A stretch of 64,000 nucleotides of DNA from CAZRSW01 sp964602845 (lineage in GTDB: Bacteria > Chloroflexota > Dehalococcoidia > Lucifugimonadales > UBA826), in assembly GCA_964602845.1 (NCBI GenBank), contig CAZRSW010000006.1, positions 32,975-96,974 on the forward strand, in the 5' to 3' direction. The translations under genes were made by a program, and so were the position numbers. Positions 30,545-39,890 of this stretch are shown one piece after another; positions within the stretch are counted from its first letter, which is position 1; each line of letters opens with the position of its first letter. Under the pieces are notes generated by a model. That model searched no databases, was not told the DNA's origin, and worked only from the letters and a program-made list of their open reading frames with translations.

Positions 30545-31399
30545 ATGACAGTAATACCGTTTGGTGAAAATTCTTTCTTAGGCAACTTGAATATTGGGAT
30601 ACTCTTTATTGTAGGCATAACTTCATTAAACTCGATCGCTATTTTTATGGCAGGATGGGGGTCAAGAAACAAATACGCTATCCTTGGGTGTATGAGAGGC
30701 GCAGCAATGCTGATCAGTTATGAAATCCCTATGGCACTGGGTATTACGAGCGTGTTGCTATTGGCCGGGTCTCTGGCTATGTCAGACATAGTGGCTAGCC
30801 AATCTATTCCTTTCCTACTGGTTATGCCCCTGGGGTTTTTCGTATTTGTTGCGGCGGCGATGGCAGAAATGAGTAGGACACCATTTGACCAGATCGAAGC
30901 CGAATCTGAGCTAGGTTCTGGCTACAACACCGAATATAGTGGGATAAAATTTGCGGTCTTATTCTTAGCTGAGTTCATGGCACCAATAATAACAGCTGCT
31001 ATTATAACCACACTTTTTCTGGGTGGCACAAAGGGTATTGATCCCATCCCCGGTCAGTTTTGGTTTGTACTCAAAACGTTCATTGTGATCTTTCTATTAT
31101 TATGGGTCCGCGCGACCTGGCCCAGGTTAAGGGTAGACCAAATCATGGGATTCGCCTGGAAAGGGCTTTTCGCTCTGGGAATATTCAACATTGCATTAAT
31201 CGCAATCGAGGTGCAAATTCTATCGGATGAAATTACTGGGAACATAACGACACAAGATCAGGCTATCATGGGAAGTATAAACTGGATTATTGCTATTGTA
31301 GTTGTGTACGCTATTACAAAAATAACACGCCATAAAAAGGTAAGTAGAGATCATCCGATACCGTCTCCTCTTGCTAACATGAGCGCAAAGGGGAATTAA
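30545..31399 (+). CDS. nuoH: NADH-quinone oxidoreductase subunit H, N-terminus lost in gap
   Basis: C-terminal 284 residues of the NuoH membrane subunit. Visible family blocks are AGWGSRNKYAILGCMRGAAMLISYEIPM, the charged loop MAEMSRTPFDQIEAESELGSGYNTEYSG, and RATWPRLRVDQIMGFAWKGL. The first helix or helices and the junction with NuoD are missing; the ATG right after the N run corresponds to an internal position. Confidence 0.94.
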   Translation: MTVIPFGENSFLGNLNIGILFIVGITSLNSIAIFMAGWGSRNKYAILGCMRGAAMLISYEIPMALGITSVLLLAGSLAMSDIVASQSIPFLLVMPLGFFVFVAAAMAEMSRTPFDQIEAESELGSGYNTEYSGIKFAVLFLAEFMAPIITAAIITTLFLGGTKGIDPIPGQFWFVLKTFIVIFLLLWVRATWPRLRVDQIMGFAWKGLFALGIFNIALIAIEVQILSDEITGNITTQDQAIMGSINWIIAIVVVYAITKITRHKKVSRDHPIPSPLANMSAKGN

Positions 31400-31401
31400 C
31401 G

Positions 31402-32073
31402 ATGTATGGAACAGGGATGATCAGGGGGCTTGGGATAACTATGCGCAACCTAGTTACTCCAAATCGCATGTTCAACATTTACCAATACCCTAATAGGAAG
31501 GCTAGCCCCATAGACCTTGCGAAGATTGAGCAGAGAAACCCAGCAGTTTACATGATGGCGAATCCCATCAAAACGTTAAGAGCCTTAATTGGCCTCGAGA
31601 CCATTTCAGAAACTTTGCCACAAAATCCCCGATTCCGTGGGGAGGAATTTGCTTGGTACGACCAACGTTGCACTGGTTGCGCTAGCTGCGCAAAATATTG
31701 CCCACTAGGCATTATCGAGATCGTAACGGGCCAAAGTGGCATTAACTTGCAAGAAGGTCAAAGCTATGACATTGAAGTATTTGATATAGACATCGGGCGA
31801 TGCATGTTCTGTGGACTTTGTGTGGAGGCCTGTCCGTACGATGCTTTACATATGGGAAGTGGGTTTGAAGAAGGTACCTACAAACGAAACGAGCTGGTCA
31901 TCAATGTGGATCAATTGAGGGCGTCAGAGAAAAAACCAAGTACTTGGTTTAGGCCTCAACTCACTGAAATAGAACATGATCCGATATCAGGAGCTACCGC
32001 GGATTGGAACTCGGTAGGAAGGCACGAGAAACCTTCCCTGAAAGACCAGCAAAATAAATGGGGAAACAGATGA
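31402..32073 (+). CDS. nuoI: NADH-quinone oxidoreductase subunit I
   Basis: 223-aa subunit with two 4Fe-4S motifs: CTGCASCAKYCPLGII (about residues 91-106) and CMFCGLCVEACPYDAL (about 134-149), clusters N6a and N6b. Starts 2 bp after nuoH and overlaps nuoJ. Confidence 0.96.
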   Translation: MYGTGMIRGLGITMRNLVTPNRMFNIYQYPNRKASPIDLAKIEQRNPAVYMMANPIKTLRALIGLETISETLPQNPRFRGEEFAWYDQRCTGCASCAKYCPLGIIEIVTGQSGINLQEGQSYDIEVFDIDIGRCMFCGLCVEACPYDALHMGSGFEEGTYKRNELVINVDQLRASEKKPSTWFRPQLTEIEHDPISGATADWNSVGRHEKPSLKDQQNKWGNR

Positions 32074-32606
32074 CGCTGGGCGAAGGAATAGAGGCCGCTC
32101 CAATAACAGAGATAACTTTCTGGATACTATCCTTTTCCACGGTAATATCAGCAATCGCGGTTGTGCAACTTAGAGACCTCTTTAGATCCGCCCTATTCCT
32201 CATCGTCACGTTCATTGGTGTAGCAGGGCTATTTATTCTTCTCCGAGCAGAGTTTCTAGCAGCTGTCCAGGTACTTATATACGTGGGCGCCATATCTGTC
32301 CTCATTATCTTCGCGATACTTATGACCAAAGATCTCGAAGAGGGGAGCGCGTTCCATACGATGAGGGTGCCGCTTGCAATTATTTCAATCATTTTTATGG
32401 GATTAGCCATATATTCCATTTCTTCAACGAATTGGAACACTCTCACTGCTGGAAACATTCAACCAAGTATGAATAACTTGTTTGCCAACACCGTACCATC
32501 CCTAGCGAAATTGTTGCTACGAGACTTTGTCTTGGCATTTGAAGCAGTATCTGTATTGCTGCTTGCTGTTGTAATAGGAGCGCTGGCCTTAGTGAGAGAA
32601 AGGTAG
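32058..32606 (+). CDS. nuoJ: NADH-quinone oxidoreductase subunit J
   Basis: 182-aa membrane subunit with five helices; the [38 protein letters not shown] core is typical. Two possible starts: ATG 32058, or ATG 32070, which makes an ATGA overlap with the nuoI stop and may be the coupled start. Confidence 0.94.
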   Translation: MGKQMTLGEGIEAAPITEITFWILSFSTVISAIAVVQLRDLFRSALFLIVTFIGVAGLFILLRAEFLAAVQVLIYVGAISVLIIFAILMTKDLEEGSAFHTMRVPLAIISIIFMGLAIYSISSTNWNTLTAGNIQPSMNNLFANTVPSLAKLLLRDFVLAFEAVSVLLLAVVIGALALVRER

Positions 32607-32610
32607 AACT

Positions 32611-32952
32611 TTGACACTTGAAAGATTCCTCATAATTGGTGCAATCCTTTTTTCCATAGGATTGTACGGTGCCTTAACAAAGAAACACGCCATATCAGTT
32701 TTAATGTGCTTAGAATTAATGTTCAACGGTGTGAATCTAAGCGCTGTAGCGATATCAAGATACACCATACCTTACTCCATGATAGCTGACCCTAATCACG
32801 CTGCTATTTCAATGCTTACCGGTCACGTGTTTACCGTTTTTATCATCACTGTGGCCGCAGCAGAGGTAGCACTTGGATTGGCTATCGTTATAGCAATATA
32901 CCGATCTCGTGACTCGATATTAGTAACAGATGCAACAGAGATGAAAAAGTAG
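32611..32952 (+). CDS. nuoK: NADH-quinone oxidoreductase subunit K
   Basis: 113-aa, three-helix subunit. The conserved [17 protein letters not shown] with its membrane glutamate, and [23 protein letters not shown] with the second glutamate, are present. TTG start 4 bp after nuoJ. Confidence 0.95.
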   Translation: MTLERFLIIGAILFSIGLYGALTKKHAISVLMCLELMFNGVNLSAVAISRYTIPYSMIADPNHAAISMLTGHVFTVFIITVAAAEVALGLAIVIAIYRSRDSILVTDATEMKK

Positions 32953-32959
32953 AATAAAC

Positions 32960-33154
32960 ATGTGGATAGAATATAAAGAGGCCCCAAATTTAATTAGCGC
33001 TGAAATGTGGAAAGACACCCTTGAAGCCGAAGGCCTCCCAACTAAGATTATGCCGGCATCTGGACTCATGCAATGGGGAGAGAGAGCCACATATAAAATA
33101 TACGTTCCAAAAGGCCGAGAGCACGTCGCCGACGAAATTTTGAGGAAACTTTAA
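32960..33154 (+). CDS. Small DUF2007-like protein inside the nuo operon
   Basis: 64-aa soluble protein without membrane helix or cysteines. The pattern SAEMWKDTLEAEGLPTKI followed by YKIYVPKGREHVADEIL matches the short alpha-beta DUF2007/signal-transducing fold (ferredoxin-like). It is 7 bp after nuoK and 3 bp before nuoL, so it must be translated with complex I. Its role there is unknown; an assembly or regulatory factor would fit. Confidence 0.7.
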   Translation: MWIEYKEAPNLISAEMWKDTLEAEGLPTKIMPASGLMQWGERATYKIYVPKGREHVADEILRKL

Positions 33155-33157
33155 AGT

Positions 33158-35197
33158 ATGCTTAATGAAACCAGTATATGGGGCATTTTCTTTCTACCTC
33201 TAATTTCCTTCTTTACGATAGCACTCATAATCAGGCCATTTTTCAACAGCTATTCCGTACTATCTGGTCCTATCGCTATCTTGGGCATCGGTGCGTCTTT
33301 CATAATATCTCTTCTAACTTTCGTTGAGACAATTATAAAAGGGAATGTGATACCTGTTTCAGAGCCTCTAGAATGGTTAACCATAGGTAGCTTTCAGTTT
33401 ACTGTCGGAATTCTATTAAACCCATTGACCACAATCATGCTGGTCATCGTAACAGGGGTTAGCCTAATGGTTCAGATATATTCCATTGGCTACATGAAAT
33501 CCCCGCAAAATAATCATGAAGCTGAACCTCATGGTTCTTCCATACCTATTAGAGAACTAGGCCAACCCGTCTATGCCCGATATTTTTCATACATGTCGCT
33601 TTTCACCGTCGCAATGGTTGGCCTTATTATGGCCGCTAATATAGTGCAAATGTTCGTCTTTTGGGAATTAGTAGGATTGTGTTCTTACCTATTAATAGGA
33701 TTTTGGTTCCATCGACCGGCGGCTGCGACTGCGGCCAAAAAAGCCTTCATTGTAACCAGGGTAGGCGATTTAGGATTTCTAATTGCGATGATTTACCTTT
33801 TTTCTAAGGCCCACCTCTTCCCAGAAACCGCAAATCCTTTACATATAGAGGACATCAATCAGTACTTACCAACACTAGTCAGTGGTGGTGCCATCACACT
33901 AATAACATTGGGTATATTTATAGGTGCTGTTGGGAAGTCAGGACAATTCCCATTACACACATGGTTGCCCGACGCTATGGAAGGCCCCACACCTGTTAGC
34001 GCCCTTATTCATGCAGCCACCATGGTGGCTGCCGGCATATTTCTTGTAGGGCGATTTTTCCCAATATTTTTAGCTTCAGATTATACGATGACTGTAGTTT
34101 GTCTCACTGGTGCAGTCACAGCTGTTTTTGCTGCTAGCATGGGTCTCGTCTCTAACGATATTAAACGGGTGCTAGCTTATTCAACCGTGAGCCAATTAGG
34201 ATACATGATGCTAGCAATGGGGGTAGGCGCCTATGGCCCCGCTATATTCCATCTTTTCACCCACGCCTTTTTCAAAGCATTACTGTTTCTAGGCTCCGGA
34301 AGTGTGAACCATGCTACAGGAACTTTCGACATGAGATTTATGGGAGGCTTGAGAAAGCACTTGCCTATAACATATTTCACTTTTTTAATCGGCGGTCTGA
34401 GCCTTGCTGGTATTTTTCCTTTAGCCGGATTCTGGAGCAAAGATGAAATCCTTACTAATTCGCTCGCCTCAGGAGGTATACTAGGCATGTTTATCTCCTT
34501 ACTCGCTTTGCTTGGTATATTCATGACTGCTTTTTACATGTTCAGAGCTTTATTACTAACATTTGGAGGTACCTTCCGTGGTGGAAGTGACAAAGATCCT
34601 TCAGCAATTTCCCACGGTCCTGTTCACCTAGCAGATCCTCCTATATATATGATACTTCCAATGATTCTGCTGGCGATTCTTGCTATAATTTCTGGCTTTT
34701 TTGCCAATCCACTATTTGGATTTCTAGGTATACCAGCTCACTGGATGAGCCATTCCCTGGATGCCTCCCTACCTTTAGGCCTACACGGTCACATCGAAGG
34801 TGCCGACTTCAGTTTTACTATTGCATTAGTCTCATCGGCAATCGCGCTAGGTGGAATTATCTTGGCCATATTAATGTATAAGACAAATCCAGTGATTTAC
34901 CCAGAAACCGTCGGTAGGACTTTTCGGCCCATCCATATATTACTCTCCAAGAAATATTATCTTGATGAACTATACGAGGATCTGATAACGACAAAGCTTT
35001 ATTATGCTCGAATCGCGAATATATCAGATTGGCTGGACAGAAACATTGTGGATAGTACCGTTAATGTGGTGGGTTGGCTTGGTGCCAATATTGGCGGTGC
35101 TCTCAGACAGCTTCAAAATGGGCAGACTCAAATGTATGCAACCGCAACCTCGTTGGGCATCATAATTATATCAATAATCTTCATATTCCTGGACTAG
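33158..35197 (+). CDS. nuoL: NADH-quinone oxidoreductase subunit L
   Basis: 679-aa antiporter-like proton-pumping subunit, about 16 helices. Signature WELVGLCSYLLIGFW, the GKSGQFPLHTWLPDAMEGPTPVSALIHAATMV block and the lysine/histidine pattern of TM8 to TM12 are intact. The long C-terminal lateral helix region is present (residues after about 560). Follows the small DUF2007-like gene. Confidence 0.97.
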   Translation: MLNETSIWGIFFLPLISFFTIALIIRPFFNSYSVLSGPIAILGIGASFIISLLTFVETIIKGNVIPVSEPLEWLTIGSFQFTVGILLNPLTTIMLVIVTGVSLMVQIYSIGYMKSPQNNHEAEPHGSSIPIRELGQPVYARYFSYMSLFTVAMVGLIMAANIVQMFVFWELVGLCSYLLIGFWFHRPAAATAAKKAFIVTRVGDLGFLIAMIYLFSKAHLFPETANPLHIEDINQYLPTLVSGGAITLITLGIFIGAVGKSGQFPLHTWLPDAMEGPTPVSALIHAATMVAAGIFLVGRFFPIFLASDYTMTVVCLTGAVTAVFAASMGLVSNDIKRVLAYSTVSQLGYMMLAMGVGAYGPAIFHLFTHAFFKALLFLGSGSVNHATGTFDMRFMGGLRKHLPITYFTFLIGGLSLAGIFPLAGFWSKDEILTNSLASGGILGMFISLLALLGIFMTAFYMFRALLLTFGGTFRGGSDKDPSAISHGPVHLADPPIYMILPMILLAILAIISGFFANPLFGFLGIPAHWMSHSLDASLPLGLHGHIEGADFSFTIALVSSAIALGGIILAILMYKTNPVIYPETVGRTFRPIHILLSKKYYLDELYEDLITTKLYYARIANISDWLDRNIVDSTVNVVGWLGANIGGALRQLQNGQTQMYATATSLGIIIISIIFIFLD

Positions 35198-35209
35198 GCA
35201 GTAAGTAAC

Positions 35210-36697
35210 TTGGAAGAATTCAGTGGTTACCTAACAGCGGCAATATTTTTACCCATATTATCTGCGGTGCTCATCATGCTCTTCTTATCGGGTAAAACCG
35301 CCCGTGGTTTTGCCGTAGCTACATCAATAGTTGAACTCGCATTGACAGTAGTTATTTTCAATCAGTACCGTCGGGGCATACAGATGGTCGACAGGATAAA
35401 TGATTGGATCCCCGCTGACTCGATCAGAGTGGATTATTTCCTTTCCGTCGATGGTATCAGCGCCCCACTGGTCCTTTTAACCGGCGTATTGGGACTTGTT
35501 GCAGTTTTCGCATCGTGGAACCTGACTTTAAGATTAAAAGAGCATTTCGCATGGCTACTGGTATTACAGGGCGCCGTTATAGGTGTTTTTACTTCCATGG
35601 ACTTCTTTTTGTTCTTCCTATTTTGGGAACTAGAACTAATACCTATGTTCCTACTTATCTCGATATGGGGCAGTGGTCGCAAAGAATATTCCGCGATGAA
35701 GTTTTTGATTTTCACTATACTGGGAAGCGCTTTTATGCTGGTGGGGATTCTAGCATTATATTTTTCGACCGGTACGTTTGATATGTCCATCCTACCCCAA
35801 AAAATACCCCAAGCTGATTTGCTGATTCCGGCAAGCTGGATTTTCATCCTGACAATTATCGGGTTTGCTGTCAAACTACCTGTATTCCCACTCCATACTT
35901 GGCTTCCTGACGCACACACAGATGCACCCACAGCAGCAAGTGTGATGCTAGCAGGAGTGCTACTCAAAATGGGTGGATATGGGATGCTTCGAGTCTCAGC
36001 TGGTATGTTTCCGGAACAACTACAATACTTCGCCTGGGTGATAGCAATTCTGGCTGTTATAAATATTATCTACGGAGCCGCAATAACAATCCGGCAGACA
36101 GATCTCAAACGACTCATAGCATACAGCAGTGTAAGCCATATGGGATTTGTGTTGCTAGGCTTATCATCTGTTGCAACTATCAACGTAAGTCCTTTGGGTA
36201 TGACGGGTGCAGCGCTGCAAATGTTCACCCACGGGACGATAACAGGTCTATTATTTCTAACCGTAGGTTTCGTATACGAAAAGACTCACAGCAGACATAT
36301 ACCAGACTTGGGGGGCCTCGCAAGGAGAATGCCATTTCTATCAGTATCCCTTGTGATAGCGGGCTTAGCATCCCTAGGATTACCCGGAACGAGTGGGTTT
36401 GTCTCAGAGATAACAATCTTCTTAGGATCATTCACTGCCTGGAAAATCCCAACACTGATCGCAACTGCTGGTGTAGTATTGACTGCTGGTTATATCCTCT
36501 GGATGATACAAAGAACGATTTTGGGACCTCTTCCGGACAAATACCGTCGTTTAAACGACGCCTCTCTGCCAGAAATGATACCTATAGCCATTTTGACTCT
36601 AACAATAATAGCGGTGGGAATATATCCAGCATTTATATCGGACGCTTTCGGTGAAGGCATCTTACCAATAATCCAATCAATTAGGTTAGCTAATTAA
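35210..36697 (+). CDS. nuoM: NADH-quinone oxidoreductase subunit M
   Basis: 495-aa antiporter-like subunit, TTG start. FLLFWELELIPMFLLI carries the membrane glutamate, and VKLPVFPLHTWLPDAHTDAPTAASVMLAGVLLKMGGYG is the family block. Ends 3 bp before nuoN. Confidence 0.97.
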   Translation: MEEFSGYLTAAIFLPILSAVLIMLFLSGKTARGFAVATSIVELALTVVIFNQYRRGIQMVDRINDWIPADSIRVDYFLSVDGISAPLVLLTGVLGLVAVFASWNLTLRLKEHFAWLLVLQGAVIGVFTSMDFFLFFLFWELELIPMFLLISIWGSGRKEYSAMKFLIFTILGSAFMLVGILALYFSTGTFDMSILPQKIPQADLLIPASWIFILTIIGFAVKLPVFPLHTWLPDAHTDAPTAASVMLAGVLLKMGGYGMLRVSAGMFPEQLQYFAWVIAILAVINIIYGAAITIRQTDLKRLIAYSSVSHMGFVLLGLSSVATINVSPLGMTGAALQMFTHGTITGLLFLTVGFVYEKTHSRHIPDLGGLARRMPFLSVSLVIAGLASLGLPGTSGFVSEITIFLGSFTAWKIPTLIATAGVVLTAGYILWMIQRTILGPLPDKYRRLNDASLPEMIPIAILTLTIIAVGIYPAFISDAFGEGILPIIQSIRLAN

Positions 36698-36700
36698 AAT

Positions 36701-38173
36701 ATGACAACCAACGACTTACTCTTACTATCACCGGAACTCGCAATGGCGATCCTAGCCGCAGTAATAATAACGGCTGACTTGATACTTAAGAAAAAGTCTC
36801 CGATACCTTACATCGCATTAATAGGCTTGCTCATACCATTCTGTATGAGTGCATACCTAGCCCACCGAGGACCTGATGAAGGTTTCATGGGAATACTGAA
36901 AGTAGACAATTTCAGTATATTCATCAAATACCTAGTCTTAATCGCAACCGGGCTGGTCATTTTATCTTCTACAAGATACGCACAAAGCTTTAAAAAGTTA
37001 CAGGGGGAATATTACACCTTAATACTCCTTTCAGCGACTGGGATGATGTTACTCGCGTCGGCCACTGAATTCATAACGATTTATGTAGCATTAGAATTGG
37101 CTTCCCTACCTCTAGCGGCATTAGCTGCCTTCGCAAGAAGTTCCAAATCAGCTGAATCAGGCATCAAATTTCTGCTTCTCAGCGCGATCAGCTCAGCGGT
37201 AATACTGTACGGCATGGTTTTAATATATGGACTAACCGGAACCTCAAGCCTGACCGAGATTGCTCACGTCATTGGTTCCCAAGAATCTACCGGATCTTTG
37301 TTACAAGACGCAGCCCTTCCATTTGCAACGATATTAATAATCTCGGGATTTGCTTTTAAGCTATCAGCAGTCCCATTCCAAATGTGGGTCCCAGATGTTT
37401 ATGAAGGTGCCCCAACCCCAATAACCGCATTTCTCTCGGTTGCAAGTAAAGCAGCGGGTTTTGCAGTCATTATGAGGGTTTTGTACTCAGCATTCGGCCT
37501 AGAATCCGTTAGTACGGATTGGGCAAACTTGATAGCAGTTTTGAGTGCAATATCAATGACAGTTGGGAACTTAATAGCCATAAAACAGGACAATATCAAA
37601 CGTCTATTAGCCTATAGCACTATAGCCCAAGCGGGATATATCATGATTGGGCTAGCCGCAGTGGCTACAACATCACAGGGCGGAAATTTATCTGGACCAT
37701 CTGGCATTCTCTTCTATCTAGCCGGATATATCGGAACTAATTTGGCTGCATTTTCAATATTGATTGCCGTAGCTTTCAAGACCAATAGCTACGCCATCGG
37801 CTCATTCCATGGGCTATATAAGAGATCTCCTGTAATGGCCCTCTGTATGACAATATCTATGTTATCCCTCGTAGGCATACCACCAACAGTTGGATTTATG
37901 TCAAAAGTATATATTTTTGGTGCCGCTGTAGAAACAGGATTTACTTGGCTCGCTATCATCGGAGTAATAAATAGCGTAGTTTCAGCTTATTATTACCTAA
38001 GGATAGTAAAAGTGATGTTCCTAGGAGAAGCAACCGATAGCGAAACTATACGTCCTAACGGCGCCCTAACTATCGCACTGGTATCATCGGGGCTAGCTAC
38101 ATTCATCTTCGGTCTATATCCAAGCCCGATTATACATCTAGCTCAGCAAGCCGCTAAAGATCTGATAGGATAA
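36701..38173 (+). CDS. nuoN: NADH-quinone oxidoreductase subunit N
   Basis: 490-aa antiporter-like subunit closing the operon. YVALELASLPLAALAAF, FKLSAVPFQMWVPDVYEGAPTPITAFLSVASKAAGFA, and IKRLLAYSTIAQAGYIMIG are conserved. No nuoE, nuoF or nuoG follows. Confidence 0.97.
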   Translation: MTTNDLLLLSPELAMAILAAVIITADLILKKKSPIPYIALIGLLIPFCMSAYLAHRGPDEGFMGILKVDNFSIFIKYLVLIATGLVILSSTRYAQSFKKLQGEYYTLILLSATGMMLLASATEFITIYVALELASLPLAALAAFARSSKSAESGIKFLLLSAISSAVILYGMVLIYGLTGTSSLTEIAHVIGSQESTGSLLQDAALPFATILIISGFAFKLSAVPFQMWVPDVYEGAPTPITAFLSVASKAAGFAVIMRVLYSAFGLESVSTDWANLIAVLSAISMTVGNLIAIKQDNIKRLLAYSTIAQAGYIMIGLAAVATTSQGGNLSGPSGILFYLAGYIGTNLAAFSILIAVAFKTNSYAIGSFHGLYKRSPVMALCMTISMLSLVGIPPTVGFMSKVYIFGAAVETGFTWLAIIGVINSVVSAYYYLRIVKVMFLGEATDSETIRPNGALTIALVSSGLATFIFGLYPSPIIHLAQQAAKDLIG

Positions 38174-38242
38174 TAGACCAACGTTCGAACCAATCACGAG
38201 GTTATCCCTAGTAAAAGGCGGTCGTGTGCGAGAGCCAAGAGT

Positions 38243-39124
38243 ATGGTAAAAGAACCTCATATAGGATTTGTATACAACACGCAAGTGCCAGCCACAGCCA
38301 GCATGGTACAGGAACTGGTGGAGAATCTTGGCCTAAAAAAAACGGCATGGATTAGCACTGCTGAAGAACTCTCAATGAAACGAGAACAATTACAAAATAC
38401 ATCGATCGTTGTCGTTGCTGGCGGTGATGGAACTATATTAAGAACGGTAAGAGTAACAAGTACATTTGAGATACCACTCGTAGGAATAAACATGGGGAAA
38501 GTTGGTTTCATGGCTGAGCTAAACCGAGACGAAGCATTAGAAAAACTCCCCAAGTATCTCGATGATAAATATCATCAAAGTAGCAACATCCGTCTAGAAG
38601 AACGAATGATGCTAGAAGCAAACATAATCTCAAAGACTGACGATAAACCAAGAATTACCCTTCACGCTCTCAATGATGTCACTATTGGAACTGACAATAT
38701 ATCCAGGCTTGTTGAACTAGAAGCCTCGGTTAACGACGCCCATTTGACCAACTACAGAGCAGATGCCGTCATAGTTGCTACTGCGACGGGCAGCACCGGA
38801 TACGCCTTGGCTGCCGGAGGACCGATAGTTTTCCCTGAAGCTGACCTGATGATATTACAACCAGTTGCCGCTCATACAGGACTCAGAGATTGCCTAATAT
38901 TGTCACCCGATTCCACCATCTCACTAGAGATTTCCGGAGAATCCAAAGCCGCAATCAGTGCTGACGGATTCATGGATTCTATTTTAGAGCCAGGCGAAAG
39001 GATTTCAGTTAAGAAAAGCCCCAATAAAGCACAATTTCTTCGAGCAAAAGAACCCGCTTTTTTTTATACAGCACTGAACATGAGGCTTGGCCTCGCCTAT
39101 AGATCCCAGCGTCCAGCAGAATAA
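38243..39124 (+). CDS. nadK: NAD kinase
   Basis: 293-aa ATP-NAD kinase making NADP+. GGDGT phosphate-binding motif (about residues 57-61), the GINMGKVGFMAEL block, NDVTIG, and the TATGSTGYALAAGGPIVFP loop are present. ATG start 69 bp after nuoN; may be transcribed by read-through. Confidence 0.95.
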   Translation: MVKEPHIGFVYNTQVPATASMVQELVENLGLKKTAWISTAEELSMKREQLQNTSIVVVAGGDGTILRTVRVTSTFEIPLVGINMGKVGFMAELNRDEALEKLPKYLDDKYHQSSNIRLEERMMLEANIISKTDDKPRITLHALNDVTIGTDNISRLVELEASVNDAHLTNYRADAVIVATATGSTGYALAAGGPIVFPEADLMILQPVAAHTGLRDCLILSPDSTISLEISGESKAAISADGFMDSILEPGERISVKKSPNKAQFLRAKEPAFFYTALNMRLGLAYRSQRPAE

Positions 39125-39144
39125 TGCCCTTATAATTCTGACAT

Positions 39145-39842
39145 ATGGAAAAAAATCCTGAATCAATTGAGGTGTTATCCTCCAAAAAAATCTTTGACGG
39201 CAAAATCCTGAACTTAAGACTAGATACCATTATGACGAAGGACGGGAAACTTGCACAACGGGAAGTGGTCGAACACAGATCAGCTGTAGTAGTAATACCA
39301 ATTGACGACGACGAGAACGTGATTCTTGTTAAACAATATAGGCACCCTGTTGGACTAGACTTATTGGAAGCCCCGGCAGGCATGGTAGAAGATGGAGAAG
39401 AACCTGATGCCGCAGCCATGCGCGAGCTCAGGGAGGAAACCGGTTACGCTTCACGAAACCTGAGACTGTTGGGCGGATTTTGGTCCAGCCCTGGTTTCAC
39501 AGATGAATATNNNNNNNNNNNNNNNNNNNNNNNNNNNNNNNNNNNNNNNNNNNNNNNNNNNNNNNNNNNNNNNNNNNNNNNNNNNNNNNNNNNNNNNNNN
39601 NNNNNNNNNNAAACCTGAGACTGTTGGGCGGATTTTGGTCCAGCCCTGGTTTCACAGATGAATATTTATATGGATATCTCGCTAAGGACTTGTTCAACAG
39701 TCCTCTAGCTATGGATGAAGATGAAGAAATAACATTAGTCCGAATTCCGATACGGAAAGTGAGGAAACTGATTCGAGTCGGAGAAATACAGGATGCTAAA
39801 ACCATCGCCTTGCTACTTCTGGCTATACATGTATTCACATAA
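39145..39842 (+). CDS. Nudix hydrolase, ADP-ribose pyrophosphatase type (split by a false gap)
   Basis: 180-aa Nudix protein after removing 155 bp of artefact. The Nudix box is GMVEDGEEPDAAAMRELREETGY (G-x5-E-x7-REUxEExGU), preceded by QYRHPVGLDLLEAPAG, the signature of ADP-ribose pyrophosphatases. It probably clears ADP-ribose or related nucleotide sugars. Next to NAD kinase, 20 bp downstream, which fits a nicotinamide-nucleotide context. Confidence 0.88.
39456..39665. repeat. Assembly artefact: 55-bp duplicate flanking 100 N
   Basis: Bases 39456-39510 and 39611-39665 are identical around 100 N at 39511-39610. Deleting 155 bp restores the Nudix gene in frame. Confidence 0.95.
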
Positions 39843-39890
39843 ACCACAGAACATAATTCTGTTCTAAATCAAGAATCAAAGGATAAGTAT

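Noticed and set aside
29414..31399. Single NuoD-NuoH fusion protein
   Set aside because: The frame runs through 100 N by chance; both family ends are missing.
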